Shown here: piece by piece, positions 44,026 to 55,185 of the stretch
How positions within the stretch are numbered: the stretch's first letter is position 1
Layout: every line of letters begins with the position of its first letter
Assembly (NCBI RefSeq): GCF_000715075.1
Contig: NC_134095.1
Location: forward strand, 11,084,722-11,148,721
Direction: 5' to 3'
Length of the DNA: 64,000 bases
DNA from: Nicotiana tabacum
Taxonomy: Eukaryota > Streptophyta > Magnoliopsida > Solanales > Solanaceae
The notes under the pieces: model-generated
Databases searched by the model: none
What the model saw: the letters and a program-made list of their open reading frames with translations, nothing else
Told to the model about the DNA's origin: nothing
Position numbers and translations under genes: made by a program

Positions 44026-44240
44026 CTCTCCCTCTCTTTCAAGTCTGCAATTTTCATTGACTATTTAAGATAAGAAAATTCTCTATTCCTTTGCATACTT
44101 ATATCTATGTGATTGTGTATTAATCTTTGAACTGTATGTAATAAATGAAGACATATCAAATTTTTAGTGTATTGCTTTCTAAGTGTTGTGGTGATAAAGA
44201 CAATGTTTGTTTCTCTTCAAATAATATTTCCTATTTAGAT

Positions 44241-44368
44241 TTAATTTTTCCTATAAGTAACGAAGGTTGGCTCTTTGATTGTAATATCTTTCTATTCTCT
44301 ACTTTTGCGCCGCCATCCTTATATGTGCCAACTCCCTATGCTCATCGAGTAACTCCAAGTTGACCAGC
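44241..44368 (-). pseudogene. pol: Integrase C-terminal piece of the third TAT element
   Basis: On the minus strand NLELLDEHRELAHIRMAAQK is followed by a stop, then RIERYYNQRANLRYL. It is the direct continuation of the integrase text that ends at 57147 on the far side of the chromovirus (ANNEAMV). After RYL the text leaves the family, so this element is truncated here next to MITE-like DNA. Confidence 0.8.
44364..44368. repeat. Left target-site duplication (CCAGC) of minus-strand chromovirus
   Basis: CCAGC before TGTCACGACCC. Partner CCACC at 57147-57151, one mismatch. Confidence 0.7.
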
Positions 44369-46091
44369 TGTCACGACCCAATTTAGGATCATGAGCGGCA
44401 CTTAGGAGCAATTGCCCCCAAGTAAGCCTCATCGGTATTTTACAGAAAATCGGACAGAGTTTCCCCTATTTTTGGACTATCCCAAAAATTTTCTTGTCTC
44501 AAATCAGCAACCAAAGATCCTAATAGCAATTCAAATGACAATGACTTTATCAATTAACGAAATAAATATCCACCTTTAATAGTCCATCCACTAACAACTA
44601 GAAATACTACTTTATCTCTAAATTTTTATAAGAATGAGCGATACTCAATATAAGTCTATAATAACGAAGAATACACAAGACACTAAAAGAATGACTATAG
44701 AGCGACTCTAAGAGTTCAAGGAAAAGACCATAACAATTGATAAAATCTCCGCCCATGCGAACAAGTGCGAGACTCACCAAGAACTATCAACCTGTGTGCT
44801 CTAATTAATGAAATCCTCGCCCGCGTCAACTGCTCTCTCTGTAAAAAAATTAGCACGGAATGAGCCGCTAGCTCAGTGAGTAATAATAGTTAACCACAAC
44901 CGTTTTATTGGGGACAAGCCAGAAAACATGCTAGTATATCAAACAGAAAATAACATAAGAATGTCCTTTCAGAAATAATAAATAATTTTTAGTCTCATTA
45001 TATTTTTCTTGTGGTATAAACACTTAACAATTCAGTAATAACCTCGTTAACCACTATATAATATCAATATTCACACTTTTGGAGGTTTCAATGAATGGAT
45101 CATGTGATCGGTATATATGTGGACTTCTTCGCAAGAAGTAAAATATAACGGTAGTCCCTACTCGAGGAAAATCGGTAACGGTATGCTAGTTCTACCTTTC
45201 CACTAGCGAGGGCTGTAATGGTAATCGGTAATTACAAGGTGCACCAGGTCTAACGAACCCGCCGTTAGCTACGAGATCCTTCAAAGTCTACTCCCATTTA
45301 TACTTATCTCTGTATCCGTATATACTCATAGGAAAATATTTTAAAACAATATAGGGCATTTCAATTCTTATCAAATCATGTAATTTTATTTCGATAACAG
45401 TGAATTCAAGCAACGGTAAAGCATATCTAGTGACAACAAGAATACTTAAACCAACGGTAATCATATCAAATAACTATTTCGGTATCATATCGAGTAAAAG
45501 ACTTGTCCCACATGTAACTCAAAATAATCGGTAACATATTCATATTAAAATCATGTGTAAATCATGCAAGTTATGAAAACAAAAATTGTAGTAAGATTAC
45601 TACTCACAGTACTCGTGCCGAAATACCAAATGCTTCACCTTGAGTAATTCGTACAAATTACTCCAATCAATCTATAATTACATAATATCGATCTCATGTT
45701 AACTTTCATGTTTAGGCTAATTCATAGCTAATTTAAATACCCAACCATCGGGGTTCATGTTTAAGTCTTAATTTGTAGATTTATATTTAATCATAGAACT
45801 AGTCCATAATTCTATTAATTTCCAAACTATTCAGTATAATTTATTCCTCTAAAATTAAACCTATCAGTGCTTAAACCAAACCTTTATAGCCTTGTTATCT
45901 CCATAGTAATTCTATATTGCTTTTTACATAAGAGAAAGTTGATATTGAATTCTTTTGTACTACATGAAATTGCATAGACGGTGAAATAATGCAACAAATG
46001 AGAAAAAGAAGGTTAACTTCTTGAGTCGAAGGATAGCTTTTATACTTTCAATTTCAACTCCCAATTCTTCTTAAGGCCCTTGCCCAAAGCT

Positions 46092-46223
46092 TTCTTCTTC
46101 TTCTTCTTCTTCTTCTTCTTCTTCTTCTTCTTCTTCTTCTTCTTCTTCTTCTTCTTCTTCATCTTCTTCTTCTTCTTCTTCTTCTTCTTCTTCTTCTTCT
46201 TCTTCTTCTTCTTCTTCTTCTTC
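46092..46223. repeat. (TTC)n array of about 44 triplets in the 3' LTR
   Basis: Pure TTC except one ATC near 46160. The same site in the 5' LTR has about 23 triplets (56913-56983). Confidence 0.95.
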
Positions 46224-46475
46224 CCCCCTTTTTTTTCTCTGCTCGTTTCTTTTTTTTTTTTGTTGTCGTTTGCTTTCTGCTTCTTTTGCTTCACAAAGCT
46301 TTCTGAAGCTTTCTAACCTTTTTTTTCAATTGTACTAATGGGCTTCGTTCCTTTGTTTTAATTCCTAACTTTTTCCCTCTTTTTTTTTTGTTTTCTTTCT
46401 TTTATAGTTAGTTTATTATTATCATTATCATTATCATCATCATTATTATTATTATTATTATTATTCTTTTGCTAA

Positions 46476-46480
46476 TGACC
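46476..46480. repeat. Left target-site duplication of the solo LTR (TGACC)
   Basis: TGACC, identical to 50110-50114. Confidence 0.85.
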
Positions 46481-47149
46481 GGTCACGACCCCAGTTCGCC
46501 CTGCGTGAACGATCGTGACGGCACCTAGTCTCTATTACTAGGTAAGCCTAACAATTTGCGGAAAAAGGGAAAACAACCGGTTAAACAATTAAAAACTGCG
46601 GAACAAACATAATGAAGGTTTAAAGATGCCGTTTGGCATGTACACTACAACTATCAGACTGAAATTATATTTTCCAAAACCCGGAATCTCATGAAATCAC
46701 AAGATGTTGAATAACTACAAGTGTCTAACTCCAGAATGTCTAAACAAAAGTAAATACCGAAGGGCTAATACTGTGAGAGAGAATGGAAAGGGACTTCTCG
46801 GTCTGCGGACGTGGCGGATATACCTCGAAGTCTCTAGAGAATCACCTCGCCTCAAGGGTAGTAGGGCTGAGTTGAGTTACCTGGATCTGCACATGAAAAG
46901 CATGTGCAGAAAGGGCATGAGTATACCACAATGGTACTCAGTAAGTGTCAAACCTAACCTCAGTCGAGTAGTGACGAGGAAGGTCAGGGCCCTACTGATT
47001 ATAGCTGAAAAACAAGGTAAAACAATATAGAATACGACAATATAATTTAATGCTAACAGTATGAAGTAACTTAGGATAATAAGAATAACAACAATTATAA
47101 TAGAGCCAAATAATCACAAAAGGAATACAACTCAATATAGAGATAACAA

Positions 47150-47430
47150 CCATGGATCTCCCAGGATACCGTCCTGTAGTCCCAAATATAAATATCCATT
47201 GGATTTCTTGGGTGCCATCCCGTAGTCCAACTTATAGTGCACATGGATTTCCTGAAATACCGATCCGTAGCCCCAAATGTAAATGCCCAGTACTGGGAGA
47301 ATCTATCGGGTGCAGTCCGTAGTTCCAATATAAAAGTGCAGGGGGATCTCCCAGAATACAAATCCGTAGTCCCAAAGTACACATGCAGGGGGATCTCCCA
47401 GGATACCGTCCCGTAGTCCCAAAGTAAACA
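47150..47430 (-). repeat. Tandem array in the solo LTR, about six units
   Basis: GGATCTCCCAGGATACCGTC followed by CGTAGTCCCAAA-type text recurs at about 47154, 47205, 47248, 47298, 47342 and 47391, spacing 43-51 bases. Frames 47095-47457 and 47232-47444 cross it and are not genes. Confidence 0.85.
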
Positions 47431-47709
47431 CACAACAGCAACACGAAGAATACTCAATTCAATTCAAATTTCATACCAAGGTAAAACAGGTAATCGAACC
47501 TAGCATGCTGCACAAAATCCAAATAAGGTAGTTTGAGCAAGTAAAGAAATTAAGTCAATTAGACATGCTTCCCTAAGCTAATAATAGACTTAAATTGCAA
47601 GTAGTATAAACAGAAAAAAACACAATTATAGTTAATTAATAAAAATAAGATTTTCAACAATTAGCACAAGTACGCACTCGTCTCCTCACGTACAAGGCAT
47701 TTTAAATAT

Positions 47710-49570
47710 CAAGAATACCAAATTCTAAGGGGAGTTCCCCCCCACAAGATTATGCAAGCCACTTACGTCGAACCGGCTCAATTAATCAACCCAAAACCAC
47801 GCTCTTGCCACGAGTACTTGACTCCAAATGGCCCAAATCTATTCAACTCAATTGCATAATGTAAATATAACTTTAAGTGACTGATTCCACTAATTAATTC
47901 TAAGTTAATACGCTAAATTAGGAAAAAATGACCAAAACACCCTCCGGGACCACGTCTCGAAATCGAGTACAATTTACAAATTCGAAATCATCACACTCTC
48001 ACGAGTTCAGTCATACCAAAAGTACCAAAATCGAACATCAAATAGTCCCTCAAATCACCACTCAAAGCTCTCCAATTAACCAAGCCCTAACCCCTAATTT
48101 ACCTACTGATTTCTCTCTTTAATTTCAGGATAACAACAATAAAAATCACCATAATAACAATCTTAGGAACCAAGGACCTTACCTCAATGAATCCCTATGA
48201 AAATCATCTTTGAAATTGCTCCCAAAAGCTTTTTCTCGTTTGAAATGTTATGAGAAATAACCTAAATTCTCGAATGGCGAAATATATATGTTCTGACCCA
48301 GAAATCGCATCTGTGGTCCCAGGTGCACATCTGCAGTTCTTCACTTATTTGCCAGCCACCACACCTGTGATGATCTTCTCGCACCTGCGCCTTCACAGAT
48401 GTGCCAAAATTTCCGCATCTGCGGCTCCAGCCTTTCTTCCTCTTGGCCGCATCTGCGACTTCACTTTCGCTTCTGCGGGTTCGCACCTGCCGTCCCCAAG
48501 CCGCAGGTGCGGTTATGACAACAAACTGAGCAGCTTCAGTGCAAATTCCCAACTCCAAACTTCCCGTTAACAATTCGAAATCATCCCGAGGCCCCCAGGA
48601 CCTCAACCAAAAGCATGAACAAGTCATATACTACTATCCAAACTTATATCAACAATACCAAATCCTAAGGGGAGTTTCCCCACACAAGGTTAGGCAAGCC
48701 ACTTACCTCGAACCGGCTCAAAGTACTCGACTCCAAATGGCCCAAATTTATTCAATTCAATTGTGTAATATAAATATAATTTCAAGTAACTGATTCCACT
48801 AATTAATGCTAAGCTAATATGCGAAATTAGGAAAAAAATGACCAAAACACCCCTCGGGCCCACATCTCGAAATCGGGTAAAATTTACAAATTTGGAATCC
48901 TCATACTCTCATGAGTTCAGTCATACGAAAAGTACCAAAACCGGACCTCAAATGGTCCCTCAAATCACCACTCAAAGCTCTCCAATTAACCAAGCCCTAA
49001 CCCCCATTTATCACTGGTTTCTCCCTTTAATTTCATACTAACAACGATAAAAATCACCATAATAATGAGCTTAAGAACCAAGGACCTTACCTCAATGAAT
49101 CCCTCTGAAAAATTCCCTTGAAATTGCTCCCAAAATCTTCTTCTCGTTTGAAATGTTATGAAAAATAGCCCAAATTCGCGAAGGGCGAAATATATATGTT
49201 CTGACCCAGCAAAACCGCATCTGTGGTCCAATTACCGCACATGCGGTTCTTCACTTATTCACCAGCCACCGCGCCTACGATGACCTTCTCGCACCTGCGC
49301 CTTCGTAGATGCGCCAAAATTTCCGCATCTACGGCTCCAGCCTTTTTTCCTCTTTGCCTCATCTGCGGCTTCTGTTTCGCTTCTGCGGGTTCGCACCTAC
49401 GGTCCCAAGCCGCAGGTGCGGTTATGACAGCAAACTCAGCAGCTTCAGCTGCAAATTCCCAACTCCAAACTTCCTATTAACCATCCAAAATCATCCCGAG
49501 GCCCCCGTGACCTCAACTAAAAGCACGAACAAGTCATATACCACTATCCAAACTTATATCAATCCTCAAA
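47710..49570 (-). repeat. Direct duplication of about 909 bp inside the solo LTR
   Basis: Landmarks recur at one offset: AATGACCAAAACACCC at 47927 and 48837; TATATGTTCTGACCCAG at 48285 and 49194; CGCACCTGCGCCTTC at 48380 and 49290. The two copies differ by scattered substitutions and small indels. A shorter version of the GGGGAGTT-CCCC-ACAAG block starts each copy. Confidence 0.85.
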
Positions 49571-50109
49571 ACACCTAAAACAACATCGAAACATCGAATT
49601 AACCATGGATTCAAGACTAAGAGATCCAAAAACTCTCAATTATGCTTTCGATCAAAAAGTCTATCAAACCCTGTCCGAATGACCTGAAATTTTGCACATA
49701 CGTCACATTCAACACTATGGAGCTACTCCAACTTTCGCAATTCCATTCTGACCCTTAGATCAAAATCTCACTATCGAACCGGAAACTTCCAAAATTCAAC
49801 TTTCGGCATTTCAAGCCTAAATAAGCTACGAACCTCCAATATACAATCCGAGCTAACCCATAAGCCCGCAATCACCCAATGGAGCTAACGAAACCGGCGG
49901 AATTCCATTCCGAGTCCGTCTTCATACTGCTCCGACTACAGTCCAAATTCTAAAGCTTACGCTCTCTTTTAGGGACTAAGTTTCCCAAAACTCACCGAAA
50001 CTCCAAATAAATCCTCCCGACAACTCACAATAGCAGAAACAAACACGGGAAATACAGTTAATAGGGGATCGGGTCATTAATTCATAAAAGGACCGGCCGG
50101 GTCGTTACA

Positions 50110-50114
50110 TGACC
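50110..50114. repeat. Right target-site duplication of the solo LTR (TGACC)
   Basis: TGACC, identical to 46476-46480. Confidence 0.85.
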
Positions 50115-50145
50115 AATACACCCTAAAAGAATATAGGGTATTACA
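50115..50145 (-). repeat. 3' LTR of minus-strand chromovirus, proximal piece
   Basis: On the plus strand it ends TATAGGGTATTACA, as the 5' LTR ends ATTGGGTATTACA at 57146. It is the rest of the LTR cut at 46480. Confidence 0.8.
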
Positions 50146-50158
50146 TCCTTCTCACCTT
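50146..50158 (-). promoter_or_regulatory. Polypurine tract of minus-strand chromovirus
   Basis: AAGGTGAGAAGGA on the minus strand, directly before the LTR start TGTAATACCC. Confidence 0.7.
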
Positions 50159-50236
50159 ATGAAATTCGGTCCCCGAATTTAACTCAAGTATGTACCTATA
50201 GACTGAAACAAATAGGGGTACTTGACTCGCATAGCA

Positions 50237-50424
50237 TCATATATTTCCCAATTCTTCAACTTTATGATTTCGCCATAAGACTTTTACGAACTCAATTTCT
50301 TTTGACCGTAGTTTTCTTACTTGCCTATCAACAATAGCTATCGGTTCCTCCTCGTAAGACAACTTCTCATCAAGCGGTATAGCAGGTACTTCAAGAACCT
50401 GAGATGAGTCTGATATACATTTTC
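50237..50424 (-). pseudogene. pol: Chromodomain of the minus-strand chromovirus
   Basis: The minus-strand frame reads VPAIPLDEKLSYEEEPIAIV, then DRQVRKLRSKEIEFVKVLWR and NHKVEE, the usual chromodomain order after integrase. It is open from 50431 to 50237 but is out of frame with the integrase C-terminus, which ends in a stop at 50425. Confidence 0.78.
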
Positions 50425-51560
50425 TTAGCATTGAGACTGAAACACTAGATGAATAAAAGAAAACTCAGGAAGAAGTTCCAAACGATAAGCCACAGCTCCC
50501 ACTCGATCTACTATCTCATACGGTCCTATAAACCTGGGGCTCAACTTGCCTCTTTTCCCAAACCGCATCATACCTTTCATAGGGGAGACTCGTAGGAGCA
50601 CTTTGTCCCCAGTTGTGAACACTAAATCTCTTCTTCTCTTATCAGCATAAGACTTTTGTCTACTTTGAGCTGCAAACAATCTCTGTCTGATCAACTGGAC
50701 CTTGTACATAGCTTCTTGTACTAGGTTGGTTTCCAATAAGTTAGTCTCACTAGCTTCAAACTATCCAATAGGAGAACGACATCTTTTACCATACAATGCT
50801 TTGTACGATGCCATTTGAATACTGGACTGGAAGCTATTGTTGTAATCAAATTTAGCTAAAGGTAGATAAGTGTTCTAATTACCTCGAAACTTAAGAATGC
50901 AAGCTCTCAACCTATCCTCCAAGATCTGTATAGTACGTTCAGATTGCCCGTCTGTCTATGGATGAAATGCAGTGCTAAGATCTACTCGTGTACCCAATAC
51001 TTCTTGAAAAGATTTCCAAAAGCGTGAAGTAAATTGTGATCGTCTATCAAAGATGATGGATACTAGAACTCCGTGAAGTCGAACAATTTCATTCATAAAT
51101 ATTTGTGCATACCTCCACCATATGTAGTCTTCACAGGCAAAAAGTGTGCTGATTTTGTCAGTCGATCTACAATTACCCAGAACGAATCATAACCTCTAAG
51201 ATTTCGTGGTAGAACGGTGACAAAATCCATAGTAATTCTTTCCCATTTCCACTTGGAATCTCAATTTGTTGTAGTAGTCCTGCTGGTCGCTAATTCTCAA
51301 CTTTGACCTGCTGACACGTCAAACAACTAGAAACAAAGTTAGCAACATCATTCTTTATACCTTCCCACCAATAAAATTGCTTCAGGTCATGGTACATTTT
51401 TTTGGATCCAGGATATATGGTGTATTCAGAGTTGTGTGCTTCTTCCAGAATAGCATGTCTCAGCCCATCTACGTCTGCTACACATAGCTTGTCACTCATT
51501 AGAAGATCACCATCACTTTTAACAATCATATCCTTCCTTTTACCAGCTAAGGCCTCATCT
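50425..51560 (-). pseudogene. pol: Integrase of the minus-strand chromovirus
   Basis: The zinc domain is open in 51529-51290: EEAHNSEYTIYPGSKKMYHD, WWEGIKNDVANFVSSCLTCQ. The core (51280-50770) is broken by several frameshifts and stops, including a TAG in the block before TDGQSERTIQ (about 50960-50930). The triad can be traced only in pieces. The C-terminal part is open again at 50736-50425: RLFAAQSRQKSYADKRRRD, GDKVLLRVSPMKGMMRFGKR and SPRFIGPYEIVDRVGAVAYR. It would join the cDNA to the genome if intact. Confidence 0.82.
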
Positions 51561-51599
51561 CTATATTTTTATAATCGTTCATCCTCATATTGGGTGGCC

Positions 51600-52230
51600 T
51601 TAATGTGCTCAACTAATGAAGACTTTTCCTGAGCACAAGCCAATAATGCCTCTGAATTTCCGACACTAAATTTGACTGGATATCTTTGGCCAAAAGTCTC
51701 TTTGCAGGAGCTATGTGTGCCAGACTCCCTATAGATTTTCTACTCAATGCATCAGCCACCACATTGGCTTTTCCAGGATGATACAAAATAGAACAATCAT
51801 AGTCTTTGAGTAGTTCCATCCAACGACGCAACCTAAGATTCAGATCTCTCTGCTGAAAGATATACTTCAGACTTTTATGGTTAGTATAATCTCACAAGTT
51901 TTGCCATATAGGTAATGCCTCCAAATTTTTAGAGCAAATACCACTGCAACCATCTCCAAATCATGTGTACCATAGTTTTGCTCGTGCTGTTGCAATTATC
52001 TCGAAGCATAAGCTATAGCACAACCATTTTGAATGAGAACACATCCTAATCCTACCCTCGAGGCGTCATAGTATACTGTAAATCCTCTAGAACCTGATGG
52101 TAAGGCTAATATTGGTGCAGTTGTCAAACATGTTTTGAGTTTTTGAAAGCTCTTCTCACATTCCTTCGTCCATTTAAACTTTGCATTTTTCTGTGTTAGC
52201 TTAGTCAATGGCGCTGCTATTCTGGAGAAA
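51600..52230 (-). pseudogene. pol: RNase H of the minus-strand chromovirus
   Basis: 52208-51996 reads MTKLTQKNAKFKWTKECEKS and YYDASRVGLGCVLIQNG (first Asp). After a stop near the end of IAYASR the middle, with the Glu, is decayed. 51831-51613 has [20 protein letters not shown] and [14 protein letters not shown], the linker to integrase. Confidence 0.8.
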
Positions 52231-52970
52231 TCCTACACAAAACGCCTGTAATAGCTTGCTAAGACTAAAAAGTTGCGAATCTCTGTAGGAGAAGTAGGCC
52301 TGGGCCATTTCTGCACAGCTTCTGTCTTCTTAGGATCTACTATAATTCCATCTTTGGATACAACATGCCCTAGAAATGCTACCGAGTCTAGCCAGAATTC
52401 ACACTTCGAGAACTTAGCATAAAGCCAATGTTCTCGCATTGTCTGCAACACAGTCCTGAGATGATTCTCGTGTTCTCCTTCGCTACGATAATATATCAGG
52501 ATATCATCACTAAATACCATTACAAATCTATCCAGAAACGGCTTGAACACCCTATTCATTAAATCCATGAATGCCGCTGAAGCATTTGTCCATCCGAAAG
52601 GCATCAAAAGAAACTCATAGTGCCCGTATCGAGTTCTAAAAGCAGTTTTAGAAATATCTTTATCTTTGATTCTAAGTTGATGATAACTAGAACGGAGGTC
52701 AATCTTTGAAAAGTGGGCAACTCCTTTTAACTGGTCAAACATGCCATCTATACGAGGCAAAGGATATTTATTGTGTATTGTTATCTTGTTCAATTGCCTG
52801 TAGTCAATGCACATTCTCAGGGATCCGTCTTTCTTCTTTACGAACAATACTGGTGCACCCCATGGTGATACATTAGGTCTAATAAAACCCTTATCTAACG
52901 AATCATGTAACTGTTGCTTTAGCTCCCTCAACTCTGCTGGTGCCATTCGATATGGGGGCATCAATATGGG
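52231..52970 (-). CDS. pol: Reverse transcriptase domain, open over 243 codons
   Basis: The minus-strand frame 52964-52233 reads [98 protein letters not shown] (active site F-S-D-D, usually F-I-D-D) and [10 protein letters not shown], ending ASYYRRFV before a stop at 52233. It is the longest intact pol domain in the window. It is open only as a domain: the frames on both sides of it are interrupted. Confidence 0.88.
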
Positions 52971-53129
52971 CTATGTGTCAGGTAGCAATTCAATACCAAA
53001 GTCTATTTCTCGTACTGGAGGCAATCTTGGTAAATCCTTAGGAAATACATCAGAAAATTCTCTCACTATTCACATATTTTTTTGTACTAACTATTTCCTT
53101 TCTAGTGTCATTTACAATAGCTAAGAGAT

Positions 53130-53545
53130 CCAAGCAACCTTTCTTCAAAAGTCGTTGAGCTTTCACAAAAAATACAATTTTGCAAGTCTTTGGACTTGAC
53201 TCCCTCTTAGAATAAAACTGGGTTCATTTGGTATCTCAAACTTAACTATCTTTACATGACAATCGACTATAGCATAGCAAGAAGATAACCATTCCATTCC
53301 CATCTGCATGTCAAAGTCAATCATATCAAGTATAATAAGGTTAGCTAGAGTATCTCTACCCTCAACCCGAATCTGACAAGCACGATACATGTATTCAGCT
53401 AATAGAGACTCTCCAACAAGAGTAGCAACTAGAAAAAGGATCATTTAATAGCTTAGAATGTCTACTAAACCTTAAAGAAAAGTACGAGGATACATAGGAG
53501 TGAGTAGATCCCAGATCAATCAATGCAAGTTCATCAAATTAACAA
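53130..53545 (-). pseudogene. pol: Protease region of the minus-strand chromovirus
   Basis: The active-site block ELALIDLGSTHSYVSSYF lies at about 53535-53480, with Asp present and Pro of the usual D-P-G-S replaced by Leu. The frame is then broken by a change near 53450, and 53444-53163 reads GESLLAEYMYRACQIRVEGR and DFDMQMGMEWLSSCYAIVDC. Confidence 0.75.
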
Positions 53546-54992
53546 ACAGAAAGAATACTTGTAACCACAATATTCGAGGCCTGAGCATCCTGTCTAGTAA
53601 ATGCAAAAACTCTCGCCTGACCTCTACCAGCATTCACTTGTCCTTGATTCATAGTAGCACGGTCTCCAGCACCTCGACCTCTATTTCCTATACCTATAGC
53701 ACCTAAAGTATCACGAGTAGTCTGAGTCGGTGCAACTGACTGAATAGAAGCCTGGTTGAAATTTCTCGGAGGCTGAGGGCAATACCTCAAGTGATGACCC
53801 AACTGTCCACACAAAAAGCACTCTCCAGTTAGAACATGACATTGGCCCAAATGTGATCTACCACAGGTCTCGCAAACTGGAGTAGTGGCATATATCTGCC
53901 CAGAATTACGATGTCCATAAGATGGTGGTCCCCTATTACCTTGTCTGTAATGTGGTCTGTATATGGACTGTGAAGATATGCATGTCCCTGTCTGAGAACC
54001 CTGTTGTTGTGGTTGTCCCTGATTCCTTGCTCTTTGATTTTCACTAAAACCGCCACTGAAATTCTCTCCTATCTTGGCCTTCTTATGTAAATAAATAGCT
54101 ACACGCTCATCACGTCCCTTGTTTTCACTCTTTCTAGCAAGTTCGACTATATTAGAGTAGGATAAAGTCTTTATCTATGGGGCTACTGCAGTGTATAGAT
54201 GACCAACCAATCCATCAACAAACCTCTGAACTCAAGCTTCTTTGGTAGGCACTAAGTAAGGAGCATATATAGCCATCTTACAAAACTTAATATTATATGT
54301 TGACACATCCATATCTGGAGTTTGAACCAATCTATCAAGGTCTCTAGCATAATTTTGCATTAGCCTGCCTGGAAGGAAATGATTCTTGAACAACTTAGTG
54401 AACTCGTCCCATGTCAGTGGTGCTGCTCCGCTGGCCTTTCTAGCAATACAGTTTCATATAATATGTTGGCCATATCCTCTAGTTTGTATGCTGCGAGCTC
54501 AACGACTCTCTCACTAGAACATCCAAGAGCACGTAATGCCTTGAATTTCCCATCCAAGAAAATTTGAGGATCTGTTGAATTATTGGAACTTGTGATTTTT
54601 GGTGATTTTAATTTCAGGAAATCTTGTAGGGATACTTCTTTATTCCCGAAAGTATGAGTCTGTGCAGGTGCTTGTGTCTGTAAAGTAGCCTAAGGAGCTG
54701 CACTTCCACCCTGAGTATGCACCAATGCGTCTAACGCATTCAATAACATTGACATTGCATCTGCAGGTAAGGCAACAATAGGTACAACAATTGGCATTGG
54801 TGGTGGAGCATCCTGAACTCCCTGCCCTTGCACTTGCTCTGGTATAACAGCTTGGGGTTGACCCATGTTCCCAACTTCAGGATGAGGAGCAGTCTGTCTT
54901 CTAATTTGAAGAACCCCAACATGATTGCCACCCCTGGTAGTACCATATCCAACACCACGTCCAGCAGATGAGGGTGTGAGTGTCCTAGCCAT
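53546..54992 (-). pseudogene. gag: gag of the minus-strand chromovirus
   Basis: ATG at 54992: MARTLTPSSAGRGVGYGTTR, a Gly/Pro-rich head and ALPADAMSMLLNALDALVHT to a TAG at 54690. The capsid part (54640-54060) shows DPQIFLDGKFKALRALGCSS in one frame and LTWDEFTKLFKNHFLPGRLM after a change near 54430. The tail has CETCGRSHLGQCHVL and a complete zinc knuckle, CFLCGQLGHHLRYC (C-x2-C-x4-H-x4-C), at about 53823-53780, then a Gly/Arg-rich stretch. At least two frame changes and several stops break it. Confidence 0.83.
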
Positions 54993-55169
54993 CTGCGAAA
55001 GAATATTCTAAAGTCAATCTCAAGTTATCTGAATGCACGATCAAAGAATGAAAGAAAGGAAAACATTCCTAGATGTTCAGTAGCCTCAATATCATAAGTA
55101 TGGGCGCCTAGATACCCATGAACAAGACTATACTAAACATTACTCCATGACTCGGGACTTAAAGCCTAA
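54993..55169 (-). other. Leader between primer site and gag
   Basis: Short untranslated leader of the minus-strand chromovirus. Nothing further seen. Confidence 0.6.
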
Positions 55170-55181
55170 GCTCTGATACCA
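55170..55181 (-). promoter_or_regulatory. Primer binding site, tRNA-Met type
   Basis: TGGTATCAGAGC on the minus strand, four bases inside the LTR border at 55186. This is the standard primer site of plant chromoviruses. Confidence 0.88.
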
Positions 55182-55185
55182 ATTT

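Larger units (their letters stand above)
44369..46480 (-). repeat. 3' LTR of minus-strand chromovirus, distal part
   Basis: Matches 55186-57110 closely over its length. On the plus strand it starts TGTCACGACCC. It is cut at 46480 by the solo LTR and ends in a short piece at 50110-50145 (GGGTATTACA). Confidence 0.9.
46481..50109 (-). mobile_element. Solo LTR of 3.6 kb nested in the chromovirus 3' LTR
   Basis: On the minus strand it starts TGTAACGACCCGGCCGGTC (50109) and ends GGGGTCGTGACC (46481; the last base of the expected terminal CA is changed). Exact TGACC duplications flank it, and the chromovirus LTR text resumes after it. No primer site, internal genes or second LTR lie between, so it is what remains after LTR-LTR recombination. 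It is enlarged by a duplication of about 0.9 kb and by a short tandem array. Confidence 0.88.

Noticed and set aside
44145..44363. 72-codon plus-strand frame
   Set aside because: It overlaps the minus-strand integrase piece 44241-44368, which matches the family across the chromovirus insertion.
46040..46316. Open frames of poly-Lys and poly-Phe on both strands
   Set aside because: They are translations of the TTC/GAA microsatellite and have no start context or family features.
47095..47457. Frames of 120 and 70 codons with Cys/Trp-rich repeats
   Set aside because: Translation of a short tandem array inside the solo LTR.
55170..55181. tRNA gene fragment
   Set aside because: The tRNA complementarity is a primer binding site next to an LTR; no tRNA gene structure surrounds it.
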